A stretch of DNA of 64,000 nt from Sphingomicrobium aestuariivivum (GCF_024721585.1 NZ_CP102629.1:2056501-2120500); one strand, 5' to 3'; counted from the stretch's first letter, positions 33,965 to 43,324 are shown. Numbers and translations: made by a program. Notes: generated from the sequence alone by a model not told the origin.

Positions 33965-35221
33965 TTAATCCGACAGGTCGCGCGACAGGTCGAGTAGGTC
34001 GAGCATGGCCGCGCGCGCCTGGCGCACGGTGTTGACGAGCGTCTCGCTCTGCAGTTCGCGCCCGTCGATGGTCTCGGGCCAGCGCGTGGCTACGACCTTG
34101 GCCATCGCATCGAGCTTGTCGTGATCGACGAGGAAGCGCGGGTCCACGGTGTCGGGATCGCAGGCGACGCGCAGGCGCAGGCAGGCGGGACCGCCGCCAT
34201 TGGCCATCGACTGGCGCACATCGACCACCTCGACGCGGCGGATCGGGCCGTTGGAGGCGAGGTGCGCCTGGAGCCACTTCCACACGCTTGGCGTGTCGCG
34301 GCATTCGGTGGGGACGACCAGTGTCTGCTCGCCCGTGGGCAGCGTCAGGAGCTGGGCATTGAAGAGATAGGAGCTGATCGCGTCGGCGAGCGGCACGTCG
34401 GCGTCGGCGACCTCGACATATTCGAGACCCGCGAAGCGGTCGCGGATGCGCGACAGCGTATCGTCCTTGTCGGCGAATGCCTTCTCGTGAGCGAAGAGGG
34501 TGCGCTCGTTGGCGACCGCGACGACGTCATTGTGGAAGGCACCGGCGGCGATGGCTTTCTCGGACTGCTGGACGAACAGCGTGCGCTCGGGGTCCAGCTT
34601 GTGAAGGCGGGCGATTGCACGGCTCGCCTCGATATGCTGGCGCGCGGGGTAGGGGCCGCCCGAGACGCCGTAGACGAAGATCTCAAGGCCCGTGTCGGCA
34701 TGGCTGTCGGCGAGGCGCATGAAATTGGCCGCGCCCTCGTCACCGAAGGCGGGCGGCACGGGATCGTGTACCGCGAAAGCGTCATGCGCGAAGGCAAGCC
34801 GCAGCTGCGCGAGCGTATCGGGCCATTCGTGGCTCCGGTGCGGCATGGTCTTGAGGTTGGCGACCGTGAGGTGACAGCGGCCGTCTTCGGTGTCGGGCGC
34901 GGGGCTGACCGTCGCGGCATTGGCGGCCCACATGGACGAAGCCGACATGGCGTTGGCGGCAAGTGCGTGTGTCGTCGTCATGAAGTCGGCGCCGAGGTCG
35001 GCGAGCCAGCCGCCATTGGGACGGGGCAGCGGCATGAAGACGCCCTGGACTAGGCCAAGCTCGAGATTGGCGCGCATCTTCTCGATGCCCTGGAGCGCGG
35101 CTTCGCGGGGGCGCGACACATGGCCCGCATTTTTCGTCGAAGCGAGATTGCCGAGGCTCAGGCCCGCATAATTGTGGCTAGGGCCGATGAGGCCGTCGAA
35201 GTTGATCTCGCGCATGGTCAT
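33965..35221 (-). CDS. astB: N-succinylarginine dihydrolase
   Basis: A 418-residue enzyme that hydrolyses N2-succinylarginine to succinylornithine, CO2 and two ammonia. Residues corresponding to the E. coli Glu174/His248/Cys365 triad are E162 (DEGAANF), H230 (GAFHNDVV) and C347 (GGGPACLRL), with the same mutual spacing. The start MTM at 35221 overlaps the astA stop (ATGA); MREINFDG six bases later is an alternative. It is the last gene of rppH-M20-astA-astB. Confidence 0.96.
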   Translation of the reverse strand: MTMREINFDGLIGPSHNYAGLSLGNLASTKNAGHVSRPREAALQGIEKMRANLELGLVQGVFMPLPRPNGGWLADLGADFMTTTHALAANAMSASSMWAANAATVSPAPDTEDGRCHLTVANLKTMPHRSHEWPDTLAQLRLAFAHDAFAVHDPVPPAFGDEGAANFMRLADSHADTGLEIFVYGVSGGPYPARQHIEASRAIARLHKLDPERTLFVQQSEKAIAAGAFHNDVVAVANERTLFAHEKAFADKDDTLSRIRDRFAGLEYVEVADADVPLADAISSYLFNAQLLTLPTGEQTLVVPTECRDTPSVWKWLQAHLASNGPIRRVEVVDVRQSMANGGGPACLRLRVACDPDTVDPRFLVDHDKLDAMAKVVATRWPETIDGRELQSETLVNTVRQARAAMLDLLDLSRDLSD

Positions 35222-36234
35222 CGGCGGCTTACCGCAAGTACGCGGTCTCCCGGTTCGACATCGAGGGCGGCCATCGCGTCGGTATCGAGGCGCAGTTCCT
35301 CGCCTTCGAAGGCGCCGCGTGCATGGCAGCAGCGGAACGACTTGAGGCGGCCGCAGGCGACCAGCATCTGCTCGCCATGATCCTCGAGCGGATTGCCTAC
35401 GACATACCAGTCGCTCTCGCGGATCGACGTGACGTTGTCGGTCTGGCCGACCATGGTGGGGCCGCCGTCGAAAATGTCGACATAATGTTCGAAGGTGAGG
35501 CCTTCCTTCTCGAGCATGCGCATCGCGGCGCGGCCCGAGGGGTGGGGCTGGCCGATGACGGCCCGCGCGGGCTCGGGGAGGAGGTTCACGTAGATCGGCG
35601 TCTTGGGAAAGAGGTCGGCGATGAACTGGGTGCCGTGGATGGCGTTGAAGCCGTCGGCCTCTGGGAAGGACATGCCGAAGAAACGACCGCCGATCGCGTC
35701 CCAGAAGTGCGAGTGACCGCCTTCGTCGATCACGCCGCGAAGCTCGGCGAGGATCTTGTCGCCGAAGCGGGGGCGGTGCTGCTTGATGAAGAGGTAGCGC
35801 GAGCGGGCGAGGAGGAGGCCGAGGCCGCCGGCGCGTGCCGCGGGGTGGAGAAACAGTCCGCCGACTTCGCTGGCGCCTTCGAGATCGGTGCAGAGCGACA
35901 GGAGCTGGTTGCGGAAGATGCGATCCAGCTCGGTCGATTTCTGCGTGATGGTCGACAGGCGGTAGCTGTAGAAGGGCTGCTCGGTGCCGACCTTGCCGAA
36001 GACCTGGCAGGTGCCGCGGATGGCGCCGGTGCCGACTTCCTCGAGCATGAAGATGTATAGGTCATCGGACGGGCTCTCGCCCTCGCGCTCGAAGCTGGCG
36101 TCGGAGCGCTCGAGGCGCGAGCCCAGCGTGTCGCGATCGGCGGGTAGGTTGGTGAAGCCCCCGCCGGTCAGTTTCGACAGGTCGTAGAGCGCGTCGAGAT
36201 CGTCGACGCTGGCAGCACGCAGGACGTAGGTCAT
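35218..36234 (-). CDS. astA: Arginine N-succinyltransferase
   Basis: A 338-residue enzyme transferring succinyl from succinyl-CoA to arginine, the first step of the AST pathway. Conserved segments include LTGGGFTNLPADRDTL near 21-36, GLFLHPAARAGGLGLLLARSRYLF, the GRFFGMSFPEAD loop and PIYVNLLPEPARAVIG. The ATG at 36234 (MTYVLRAASVDDLDAL) overlaps the end of the M20 gene (ATGA). The length is close to E. coli AstA (344). Confidence 0.95.
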   Translation of the reverse strand: MTYVLRAASVDDLDALYDLSKLTGGGFTNLPADRDTLGSRLERSDASFEREGESPSDDLYIFMLEEVGTGAIRGTCQVFGKVGTEQPFYSYRLSTITQKSTELDRIFRNQLLSLCTDLEGASEVGGLFLHPAARAGGLGLLLARSRYLFIKQHRPRFGDKILAELRGVIDEGGHSHFWDAIGGRFFGMSFPEADGFNAIHGTQFIADLFPKTPIYVNLLPEPARAVIGQPHPSGRAAMRMLEKEGLTFEHYVDIFDGGPTMVGQTDNVTSIRESDWYVVGNPLEDHGEQMLVACGRLKSFRCCHARGAFEGEELRLDTDAMAALDVEPGDRVLAVSRR

Positions 36235-37442
36235 GAGGTTATCAGTCTCGCAATCGAAAGGGCCGAGAGCGCGGCGCGTTCGCCGATACTCTCGACAATG
36301 AGGAATTCGTCGGGGCTGTGGATGGCGCCGCCGCGCACGCCCATCGTGTCTACCACGGGCACGCCGGTGGCAGCGATATTGTTGCCGTCGCACACGCCGC
36401 CGGTGGCCTTCCATCCGATCTCGAGGTCGAGGTCGGCGCCGGCCTTTTTGACGAGGCCGAACAGTTCTTCCATCGGCGGGGTCATCGGCTTGGGCGGGCG
36501 ACCGAAGCCGCCGTGGACGTGGAAAGTGACCTCATGGGCCTGCGCGATCGCCTCGACATGGCGGGCGACGAGTTGCTCGGCGCGGGCCTGGTCCTCGAGG
36601 GTCGTGCAGCGGAAGTTGACGCGCAGGATGGCGAGGTCCGGAACGACATTGTTGGGACCGCCGCCGTCGATCTTGGCGGGGTTTACCGTCAGCGTGTCGT
36701 CCATCTCGGCCTTGAGGCGCAGCGCGAGGTCGGCGGCGGCGACGAGCGCGTTGCGGCCGTCGCGCGGGTTGCGGCCGGCGTGGGCCGACTTGCCGTGGAG
36801 GGTGATGGAATAGTTGCCCGAACCGGCGCGGGCGCCTGCGAGCGTGCCATCGGGCAGCGCGGAAGGTTCGTAGGTGAAAGCGGCGCGCTTGCCCGCGGCG
36901 GCTGCCCGCAAAAGCGGTTGCGAGGAGGGCGACCCGATTTCCTCGTCCGAATTGATGACGACCTCATAGCCGAAGCGCTCGGCGAGGGGGCTGGCCTCGA
37001 GCGCTTTCAGCGCGGCGAGCATGACGGCGATGCCGCCCTTCATGTCGGTGATGCCGGGGCCGTTGAGGATCTTGCCGTCCTCGAGCCATTTCAGCTCCTG
37101 GAAGGGGTGATCGACGGGGAAGACCGTGTCCATGTGGCCGGTAAAAAGCAGCTGGACGGGAGCATCGGGGCGGACCGTCAGGTGGAGGTGTTTGCCGTGA
37201 TCGAGGGCGATTTCCCTACCGGAGGCGTCGACGGCGGTGACGGGGGCGGGCTCGACCATCTCGATGTCGCCGGGAAGGGCGGCGAAGGCGGTAGCCAGTT
37301 CGCCCGCGACCTTGGCCAGGCCTTCGAGATTGCGGCTGCCCGAATTGATCCGGCCCCACGTTTTCGTCTGCGCGAACGCCTCGTCATGGCCCGCGCGGGC
37401 GGCCTCGACGATGGCCAGTTCCTGTTTCGACATGCTCCCCAT
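36231..37442 (-). CDS. M20-family metallohydrolase in the ast operon
   Basis: A 403-residue zinc-dependent hydrolase of the M20 family, with metal ligands H103 (TGHMDTVF), D133 (ITDMKGG), E167/E168 (SDEEIGS) and E192 (YEPS), a dimerisation domain with GKSAHAGRNP, and a late His in GGAIHSPDEF. M20 includes aminoacylases, carboxypeptidase G2-like enzymes and the desuccinylase DapE. The ATG at 37442 has AGGAGG six bases upstream. It overlaps astA (ATGA), so it is in the ast operon, and astE is not in the window; a desuccinylase role is my inference. Confidence 0.88.
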   Translation of the reverse strand: MGSMSKQELAIVEAARAGHDEAFAQTKTWGRINSGSRNLEGLAKVAGELATAFAALPGDIEMVEPAPVTAVDASGREIALDHGKHLHLTVRPDAPVQLLFTGHMDTVFPVDHPFQELKWLEDGKILNGPGITDMKGGIAVMLAALKALEASPLAERFGYEVVINSDEEIGSPSSQPLLRAAAAGKRAAFTYEPSALPDGTLAGARAGSGNYSITLHGKSAHAGRNPRDGRNALVAAADLALRLKAEMDDTLTVNPAKIDGGGPNNVVPDLAILRVNFRCTTLEDQARAEQLVARHVEAIAQAHEVTFHVHGGFGRPPKPMTPPMEELFGLVKKAGADLDLEIGWKATGGVCDGNNIAATGVPVVDTMGVRGGAIHSPDEFLIVESIGERAALSALSIARLITS

Positions 37443-37452
37443 GGCGAGCCTC

Positions 37453-37938
37453 CTAGCGCGGGCCGATCCAACCCGCAAATCCCGCGAGGATGTCGCGGTA
37501 CATGTCGCGCTTGAACGGCACGATGAGGTCGGGAAGAAGGTGTGGCTCGGCCCACTGCCAATGCGAGAATTCGGGGTGCTCGGTCTCGATGTTCACATGG
37601 GCATCTTCGCCGGTGAAGCGCATGAGATACCAGTGCTGGCGCTGGCCGATCCAGCGGCCGCCCCACAGCTTGCCGCGCAGCCCTTCGGGCAGGTCGTAAC
37701 GCAGCTCGAGGCGGGGGCTGCCCTCGATACGGTGGACGAGGTCGGAGGATACGCCGGTCTCCTCCTCGAGCTCGCGCAGCGCGCCCTGCCAGCTGTCCTC
37801 GCCCGGATCCACGCCGCCCTGCGGCATCTGCCACGCCTCGTCGACATTATCGAGGCGGCGACCGATCCAGACATGGCCGTGTCCGTTGAGGAGCATGACA
37901 CCCGCGCCGAAACGGTATCGGTCGTCGTCGTGGCTCAT
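37453..37938 (-). CDS. rppH: RNA pyrophosphohydrolase (Nudix)
   Basis: A 161-residue Nudix hydrolase. The Nudix box G-x5-E-x7-REUxEExGU is complete at 41-63 (GGVDPGEDSW... RELEEETGV). RFGAGVMLLN and AWQMPQGG, with late HPEFSHWQWAEP and VPFKRDMYRDIL, mark the RppH/IalA subfamily, which removes pyrophosphate from 5' ends of mRNA to trigger decay. The ATG at 37938 has GGGAGAG upstream. It is the first gene of the ast operon; the gap to the M20 start is 10 bp. Confidence 0.94.
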   Translation of the reverse strand: MSHDDDRYRFGAGVMLLNGHGHVWIGRRLDNVDEAWQMPQGGVDPGEDSWQGALRELEEETGVSSDLVHRIEGSPRLELRYDLPEGLRGKLWGGRWIGQRQHWYLMRFTGEDAHVNIETEHPEFSHWQWAEPHLLPDLIVPFKRDMYRDILAGFAGWIGPR

Positions 37939-38021
37939 GCTATTCTCTCCCGTCAAAACACTGGATAAGCGGTGCCCGTATCCTTAAGGGCTGCCCTACA
38001 GGCAATGATGGACGAGTGACA

Positions 38022-39884
38022 ATGGTATCAGCGACCCACGAACTGACCCCCGCCGAGGCAGCCGAAGCGGACAAGGCGGAAGCCGTCGTCGTGCGCTTCG
38101 CCGGCGACAGCGGCGACGGGATGCAGCTCACTGGCGGGCAGTTCACGCTGTCGACCGCGTTGGCGGGCAACGACCTTGCCACCTTCCCCGATTTTCCCGC
38201 CGAAATCCGCGCCCCGCAGGGCACGACCTTCGGCGTTTCGGCCTTCCAGATCAACTTCGGTTCGGCGGCGATCGAGACGGCGGGCGATGCGCCCGACGTG
38301 CTGGTCGCGATGAACCCGGCGGCATTGAAGGTAAATGTCGCGGCCTTGAAGGAGGGCGGGCTGATCATCGCCGATACGGGCGAGTTTTCGGCGCGCAACC
38401 TTGCCAAGGCAGGTTACGAGGAAAACCCGCTCGAGAATGACAGCCTGGCCAAATACAAGGTGCTGGCCTTCGACATTTCGGCGCGCACGCTGGAGTCGGT
38501 GAAGGAGTTCGGCCTCTCGAACAAGGAAGCGCTGCGTTCCAAGAACATGTGGACGCTCGGCCTTGCGCTGTGGATGTTCGACCGCGACCGCCAGCCGGTG
38601 ATCGACTGGCTCAAGCAGAAGTTCGCCAAGAAGCCCGAGATCGCCGAGGCGAATATCGCCGCGCTCAACGCCGGCCACGTCTATGGCGAAACCGCCGAGA
38701 TCGGCGGGCAGGTGCGCCAGCATCATGTCGATCCGGCACCCGCCGAGCCGGGGCTCTATCGCACCGTAACGGGCGCCGAGAGCCTGTCGGTCGGTCTCGT
38801 CGCGGGCGCGCAGCTTGCCGGACTGTCGATGTTTTTCGGCTCCTATCCGATTACGCCGGCCTCGCCGATCCTGCACCACCTGTCGCGCCTGAAGCAGTTC
38901 GGGATCACGACCTTCCAGGCCGAAGACGAGATCGCGGCCATCTGTTCGGCCATCGGCGCGAGCTATGCGGGTAGCCTCGGGGTGACCTCCTCGTCGGGGC
39001 CCGGCATCGCATTGAAGGGCGAGGCGATCGGCCTTGCGGTCATTACCGAGCTGCCGCTGGTCATCGTCAATTCACAGCGCGGCGGTCCTTCGACCGGCCT
39101 GCCGACCAAGACCGAGCAGTCGGACCTCTATCAGGCGGTCTATGGCCGCAACGGCGATGCGCCGATCCCCGTGGTCGCCGCGCGCTCGCCCGCCGATGCC
39201 TATGAATGCGCCATCGAGGCGGTGCGGATCGCGGTGCAGTACATGACCCCCGTGATGCTACTGACCGACGGCTATATCGCCAATGCCGCCGAGCCGTGGA
39301 AGGTGCCGGACGCGAGCGAACACGAGTCGTTCGCGGTCTCCTTCGCCAAGGAAGGCGCGCAGCCCTACGAGCGCGACGAGAAGGGCGCGCGTCCGTGGAT
39401 CAAGCCGGGAACGCCGGGGCTCGAGCATCGCATCGGCGGGATCGAGAAGGCGCCGGTGACGGGGCACATCTCTTACGCGCCCGAGCACCATGCGCAGATG
39501 ACCGAAGAGCGTTTCGCCAAGGTGCGCAATGTCGCCGAGACGATCCCCGAGCAGGACGTCTGCCTCGGCGAGACGTCGGGCAAGCTGGCGATCGTCGGCT
39601 GGGGCTCGACCTTCGGGCCGATCCACCAAGCGGTGCGCAGGTCGCGCAAGAAGGGCATGGATGTGAGCCATATCCACATCCGCCACATCGCGCCCTTCCC
39701 GAAGAACCTCGGCGAGCTCCTCAAGGGCTATGACAAGATCATCGTGCCCGAGATGAATGCAGGGCAGTTGAAGACCATGCTGCGCGACCAGTTCCTCGTC
39801 GACGCGCGGCCGATGAACAAGATCGCGGGCCAACCTTTCATGATCGCCGAGATCGAGGCCGCGATTGCCGAGGCGCTGGCATGA
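38022..39884 (+). CDS. korA: 2-oxoacid:ferredoxin oxidoreductase, alpha(gamma-alpha fusion) subunit
   Basis: About 620 residues; a fusion of the gamma domain (about 22-210, VVVRFAGDSGDGMQLTGGQF) with the alpha domain (from about 250, MFFGSYPITPASPILHHLSR) and the late TPP-independent transketolase C-terminal part. It oxidises 2-oxoglutarate or a related 2-oxoacid to acyl-CoA with a low-potential electron acceptor. The ATG at 38022 is used; GTG six bases upstream also is in frame. It overlaps by four bases with a 33-aa gene that precedes korB. Confidence 0.93.
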   Translation: MVSATHELTPAEAAEADKAEAVVVRFAGDSGDGMQLTGGQFTLSTALAGNDLATFPDFPAEIRAPQGTTFGVSAFQINFGSAAIETAGDAPDVLVAMNPAALKVNVAALKEGGLIIADTGEFSARNLAKAGYEENPLENDSLAKYKVLAFDISARTLESVKEFGLSNKEALRSKNMWTLGLALWMFDRDRQPVIDWLKQKFAKKPEIAEANIAALNAGHVYGETAEIGGQVRQHHVDPAPAEPGLYRTVTGAESLSVGLVAGAQLAGLSMFFGSYPITPASPILHHLSRLKQFGITTFQAEDEIAAICSAIGASYAGSLGVTSSSGPGIALKGEAIGLAVITELPLVIVNSQRGGPSTGLPTKTEQSDLYQAVYGRNGDAPIPVVAARSPADAYECAIEAVRIAVQYMTPVMLLTDGYIANAAEPWKVPDASEHESFAVSFAKEGAQPYERDEKGARPWIKPGTPGLEHRIGGIEKAPVTGHISYAPEHHAQMTEERFAKVRNVAETIPEQDVCLGETSGKLAIVGWGSTFGPIHQAVRRSRKKGMDVSHIHIRHIAPFPKNLGELLKGYDKIIVPEMNAGQLKTMLRDQFLVDARPMNKIAGQPFMIAEIEAAIAEALA

Positions 39885-39982
39885 CACAGCCCGAGGACAT
39901 GAAGCCGATGAACGCCTGGCCGCTCATCATCATGCTTCTTGTGGTGGGTTATATCGTGGGCGCCGTGAACGGCTGGTGGTAA
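39881..39982 (+). CDS. 33-residue single-span membrane protein between korA and korB
   Basis: A 33-residue protein, MTQPEDMKPMNAWPLIIMLL followed by VVGYIVGAVNGWW, with one clear transmembrane segment (about 13-29) and an aromatic C-terminal end. The ATG overlaps the korA TGA (ATGA) and the gene ends with TAA 14 bases before korB, so it fits exactly into the operon. It is too short for many gene callers. No family is recognised. It could anchor the oxidoreductase or pair with a quinone/ferredoxin partner, but this is only inferred from position. Confidence 0.75.
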   Translation: MTQPEDMKPMNAWPLIIMLLVVGYIVGAVNGWW

Positions 39983-39996
39983 GAACGGAAATCAAG

Positions 39997-41007
39997 ATGA
40001 ACGAACAGACCAAACTCACCGCCAAGGACTGGGCGTCCGAACAGGAAGTGCGCTGGTGCCCGGGTTGTGGCGACTATGCGATCCTGAAAGCCGTGCAGCG
40101 CACGCTGCCCGAACTCGGCTCGGACCCCGCCAACACCGTCTTCGTCTCGGGCATCGGCTGCTCCAGCCGCTTTCCCTATTATATGGCGAGCTACGGCTTC
40201 CACACGATCCACGGGCGCGCCTGTGCGGTGGCAACGGGCGTGAAGCTCGCCAACCCCGAGCTCGATGTGTGGATCATCACGGGTGACGGCGATGCGCTGA
40301 GCATCGGCGGCAATCACACGATGCACCTGTTGCGTCGCAACCTCGATTGCCAGCTGCTCCTCTTCAACAACGAAATCTATGGCCTCACCAAGGGGCAATA
40401 TTCGCCGACCAGCCGGATCGGCACGCGCAGCCCCTCGACGCCTTTCGGCTCGGTCGACCGGCCCGCGCTGCCCGCCAGCTTCGCGCTCGGCGCCGGCGCG
40501 CGCTTCGTGGCGCGCGGCATCGACGTGAACAAGAAGCTGCCCGACGTCCTCAAGGCCGCGCACGCGCACAAGGGCGCCGCGTTTGTCGAGATCTACCAGA
40601 ATTGCATCGTCTATAACGATGACGTCTTCGCCCCCTTCACCGACCGCAAGGTCGCAGGTGAGAAGCAGCTGTGGCTCGAGAAGGGCGAGAAGATGCTGTT
40701 CGCGGGCGGCGAGAAGGGCATTGCCTTCGATGCCGACACCAAGACGCTCAAGGTGGTCGCGGGCGACAGCGAGGAGGTGCTGGTCCACGATCCGGCCAAT
40801 CGTGCGCTGGCGCTGCTGCTCGCCGAGATGCCCGCCGATATCTTCCCCGTCGCGCTCGGCGTGCTCTACGAGGACCCTGCGCCGACCTATGAAAGCGCGG
40901 TCGTCGAGCAGAACAAAGCAGTCGCCGAAGGGAAGACCGCGGACCTGCAGGCGCTGCTCAACCAGGGCCAGACGTGGCAGGTGACGAAGGAACCCCGCGT
41001 CGAATAG
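39997..41007 (+). CDS. korB: 2-oxoacid:ferredoxin oxidoreductase, beta subunit
   Basis: A 336-residue TPP- and [4Fe-4S]-binding subunit. Cys21 and Cys24 (WCPGCGDY), Cys55 (GIGCSSRF) and Cys203 (YQNCIVYND) are in the places of the four cluster ligands. The TPP pyrophosphate/Mg loop is GDGDALSIGGNH at 97-108 and continues with NNEIYGLTKGQYSPTS. The start MNEQTKLTAKDWASEQ is at 39997. It pairs with korA. No ferredoxin gene is nearby. Confidence 0.94.
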   Translation: MNEQTKLTAKDWASEQEVRWCPGCGDYAILKAVQRTLPELGSDPANTVFVSGIGCSSRFPYYMASYGFHTIHGRACAVATGVKLANPELDVWIITGDGDALSIGGNHTMHLLRRNLDCQLLLFNNEIYGLTKGQYSPTSRIGTRSPSTPFGSVDRPALPASFALGAGARFVARGIDVNKKLPDVLKAAHAHKGAAFVEIYQNCIVYNDDVFAPFTDRKVAGEKQLWLEKGEKMLFAGGEKGIAFDADTKTLKVVAGDSEEVLVHDPANRALALLLAEMPADIFPVALGVLYEDPAPTYESAVVEQNKAVAEGKTADLQALLNQGQTWQVTKEPRVE

Positions 41008-41024
41008 CCCCGTTGCGCTAGGCA

Positions 41025-41939
41025 ATGGACAATATCACGCACAGCCTCGCTGGCGCGCTGCTCGGCCAGATGGGGCTGAAGCGGCTGACCCCGCGCGCCA
41101 TGCCGACGCTGATCATCGCGGCGAACCTGCCAGATATCGACGCGGTGGCGGTGCTGATGGGCCCCGAGCATCTCGCCATCAGGCGCGGGATCACGCACGG
41201 GCCGATCGCCATGCTCGTGCTGCCCCTGCTGCTGACGCTGGCGGTATGGGCGTGGGATCGTTGGCGACCGGGCAAGGAGCGGGTGAAGCCCTTCTGGCTG
41301 TTCGTCTGCGCGCTGGCGGGGACATTGTCGCATCCCGCCCTCGACTGGCTCAATGTCTACGGGATCCGTTGGCTGGAGCCCTTTTCAGAGCGCTGGTTCT
41401 ATGGCGATACGCTCTTCATCATCGACCTGTGGGTCTGGGCGATCCTCGCTTTCGGTGTCTGGGTGTCGCGCTCTATCGAGAAGCGCGGCGGGCAGCTGTT
41501 TCATCGCCCTGCCTGGCTGATGTTCATCCTCGTATCGCTCTATGTCGCCGGAAACGGCTGGATCACGGGGCAGGCCGAACGGCAGGGGCGCGAGCTTGTC
41601 GGCAAGCAGTGGCGGATCGAGCCCGGCAGTGCGGTGGCCGCGCCGGTGCCGATCAAGTTCTGGAGGCGCGAGATCATCTGGCGAGGCGGCGGGCTCTACG
41701 GCTTTGGCGACTATCGCTGGCCGACGGGCGTGCTCTTGTCGGGGCGGCCGCAATTCGTCGGTCTCGATCATCCGCTGCTCGAAGCCGCGCGCGGGCGTAG
41801 CGATGTCGAAGCCTATCTCTTCTGGTCGCGCATGCCGGTGGTGATCGAGCGCGACGGGCGCGTCCTGCTCGCCGACCAGCGTTTCCTCGACCCCCGCGTG
41901 TCCGACAGTTTCACCATCGACCTCGGAGCCGCAGAATGA
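41025..41939 (+). CDS. Membrane-bound metal-dependent hydrolase (YdjM/DUF457 family)
   Basis: A 304-residue integral membrane protein. The N-terminal half has the metal-site motifs of the family: NITHSLAG (3-10), NLPDIDAV (34-41), GITHGPIAM (55-63) and TLSHPALDWLNVYG (99-112), with several transmembrane helices. The C-terminal third is soluble. Related YdjM proteins are LexA-regulated membrane hydrolases of unknown substrate. It overlaps the photolyase gene downstream by four bases (ATGA), a link that would fit a DNA-damage response. Confidence 0.85.
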   Translation: MDNITHSLAGALLGQMGLKRLTPRAMPTLIIAANLPDIDAVAVLMGPEHLAIRRGITHGPIAMLVLPLLLTLAVWAWDRWRPGKERVKPFWLFVCALAGTLSHPALDWLNVYGIRWLEPFSERWFYGDTLFIIDLWVWAILAFGVWVSRSIEKRGGQLFHRPAWLMFILVSLYVAGNGWITGQAERQGRELVGKQWRIEPGSAVAAPVPIKFWRREIIWRGGGLYGFGDYRWPTGVLLSGRPQFVGLDHPLLEAARGRSDVEAYLFWSRMPVVIERDGRVLLADQRFLDPRVSDSFTIDLGAAE

Positions 41940-43321
41940 GCAAGGCACCTGTCATCCTGTGGTTTCGTCGCGACCTCCGCCTGTCCGACCAGGCGGCGCT
42001 CGCCGCAGCCGCAGACGAAGGGCCGGTCGTGCCGGTCTTCGTGCTCGATGACGAGACGCCGGGAGACCGCAAGCTGGGGGGCGCCTCGCGCTGGTGGCTT
42101 CATCGCAGCCTCGAGGCGCTGGCGAGGAGCCTCGAGGAGAAAGGCTCTCGGATGGTCCTCCAGCGCGGGCGGGTCGACCATGTCATCCCGCAGCTGTGCG
42201 AGGAGGTGGGGGCGGCGCGCGTCCATGCCATCCGACATTACGAACCGTGGTGGAAGGAGGCCGAGGACCGTATCGCCGACCAGGTAGAATTGTGCCTTCA
42301 TGATGGAAACTATCTCGAGCCGCCGGGGGCGGTGACGACGGGGTCGGGCGATCCCTACAAGATTTTCACGCCCTTCTGGCGCGCCTTGAAGGAGCGCATG
42401 CCGCCTGACGAGCCGAGCCCGCGGCCGCGCAACATCGACGCGCCGGACAGGTGGCCGGAGAGCGAGGCGCTTGGCGACTGGGGCCTGCTGCCGTCAAATC
42501 CCAACTGGGCGACTGCGATGGAGGAGGAATGGGAGCCCGGCGAGGAAGGCGCGCTGAAGCGGCTGCGCGCCTTCGAGGATGCGGCCTCCCACTACGAGGG
42601 GCAACGCAACTGTCCGTCGGTGGAGGGCACCTCGAAGCTCAGCCCGCACCTCCATTGGGGCGAAATCTCGCCGGCGCGTGTCTATGACCGGGTCAAGGAC
42701 GCTGGCGGGTCGGTCGGCACGTTCCTGTCGGAGCTCGGCTGGCGCGATTTCTCGCAGAATGTCATTCACCAGTTCCCCGATTATCCCGAGAAGAGCTATC
42801 GGGATTACGACGATTTCGAATGGCGCGATTTCCGCTCATCGACCGCGCGCAATGACTTCGAGGCGTGGAAAGAAGGGCGTACCGGCTATCCGATCGTCGA
42901 TGCAGGAATGCGGCAATTGTGGGCAATCGGATGGATCCACAACCGCGTGCGCATGATCGTCGCGAGTTTCCTCGTCAAACACCTGCTGATCGACTGGCGC
43001 GAGGGCGAGCGCTGGTTCTGGGACACGCTGGTCGACGCCGACTACGGCTCGAACGGGACCAACTGGCAGTGGATCTCGGGCTCGGGCGTCGACAGCAACA
43101 TGTTCGTGCGCATCATGGCGCCGCTGTCGCAGTCGGAGAAATTCGATGCTGGCGACTTTATCCGCCAGTGGGTGCCCGAGCTCGGCGATGTGCCCGACAA
43201 GGCGATCCACGACCCGCATGAGGCGGGATGTGCGCCTTCGGACTATGCGGACAAGCTGATCGGGCATAAGGAGGCTCGCGAGCGGGCCCTTGCGGCCTAC
43301 AGGGAAATGAAGTCGGGATAG
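41936..43321 (+). CDS. phrB: Deoxyribodipyrimidine photolyase
   Basis: A 461-residue FAD-dependent photolyase repairing UV-induced pyrimidine dimers with blue light. The N-terminal antenna domain (VILWFRRDLRLSDQAALAAA) and C-terminal FAD domain (TGYPIVDAGMRQLWAIGWIH, NRVRM, NWQWISGSGVDSN) are complete. The conserved GxGxD-type and FAD-binding ERxxK-like regions match class I CPD photolyases. It follows the DUF457 gene and precedes the Cfa gene by three bases, suggesting one stress-related operon. Confidence 0.95.
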   Translation: MSKAPVILWFRRDLRLSDQAALAAAADEGPVVPVFVLDDETPGDRKLGGASRWWLHRSLEALARSLEEKGSRMVLQRGRVDHVIPQLCEEVGAARVHAIRHYEPWWKEAEDRIADQVELCLHDGNYLEPPGAVTTGSGDPYKIFTPFWRALKERMPPDEPSPRPRNIDAPDRWPESEALGDWGLLPSNPNWATAMEEEWEPGEEGALKRLRAFEDAASHYEGQRNCPSVEGTSKLSPHLHWGEISPARVYDRVKDAGGSVGTFLSELGWRDFSQNVIHQFPDYPEKSYRDYDDFEWRDFRSSTARNDFEAWKEGRTGYPIVDAGMRQLWAIGWIHNRVRMIVASFLVKHLLIDWREGERWFWDTLVDADYGSNGTNWQWISGSGVDSNMFVRIMAPLSQSEKFDAGDFIRQWVPELGDVPDKAIHDPHEAGCAPSDYADKLIGHKEARERALAAYREMKSG

Positions 43322-43324
43322 GAT

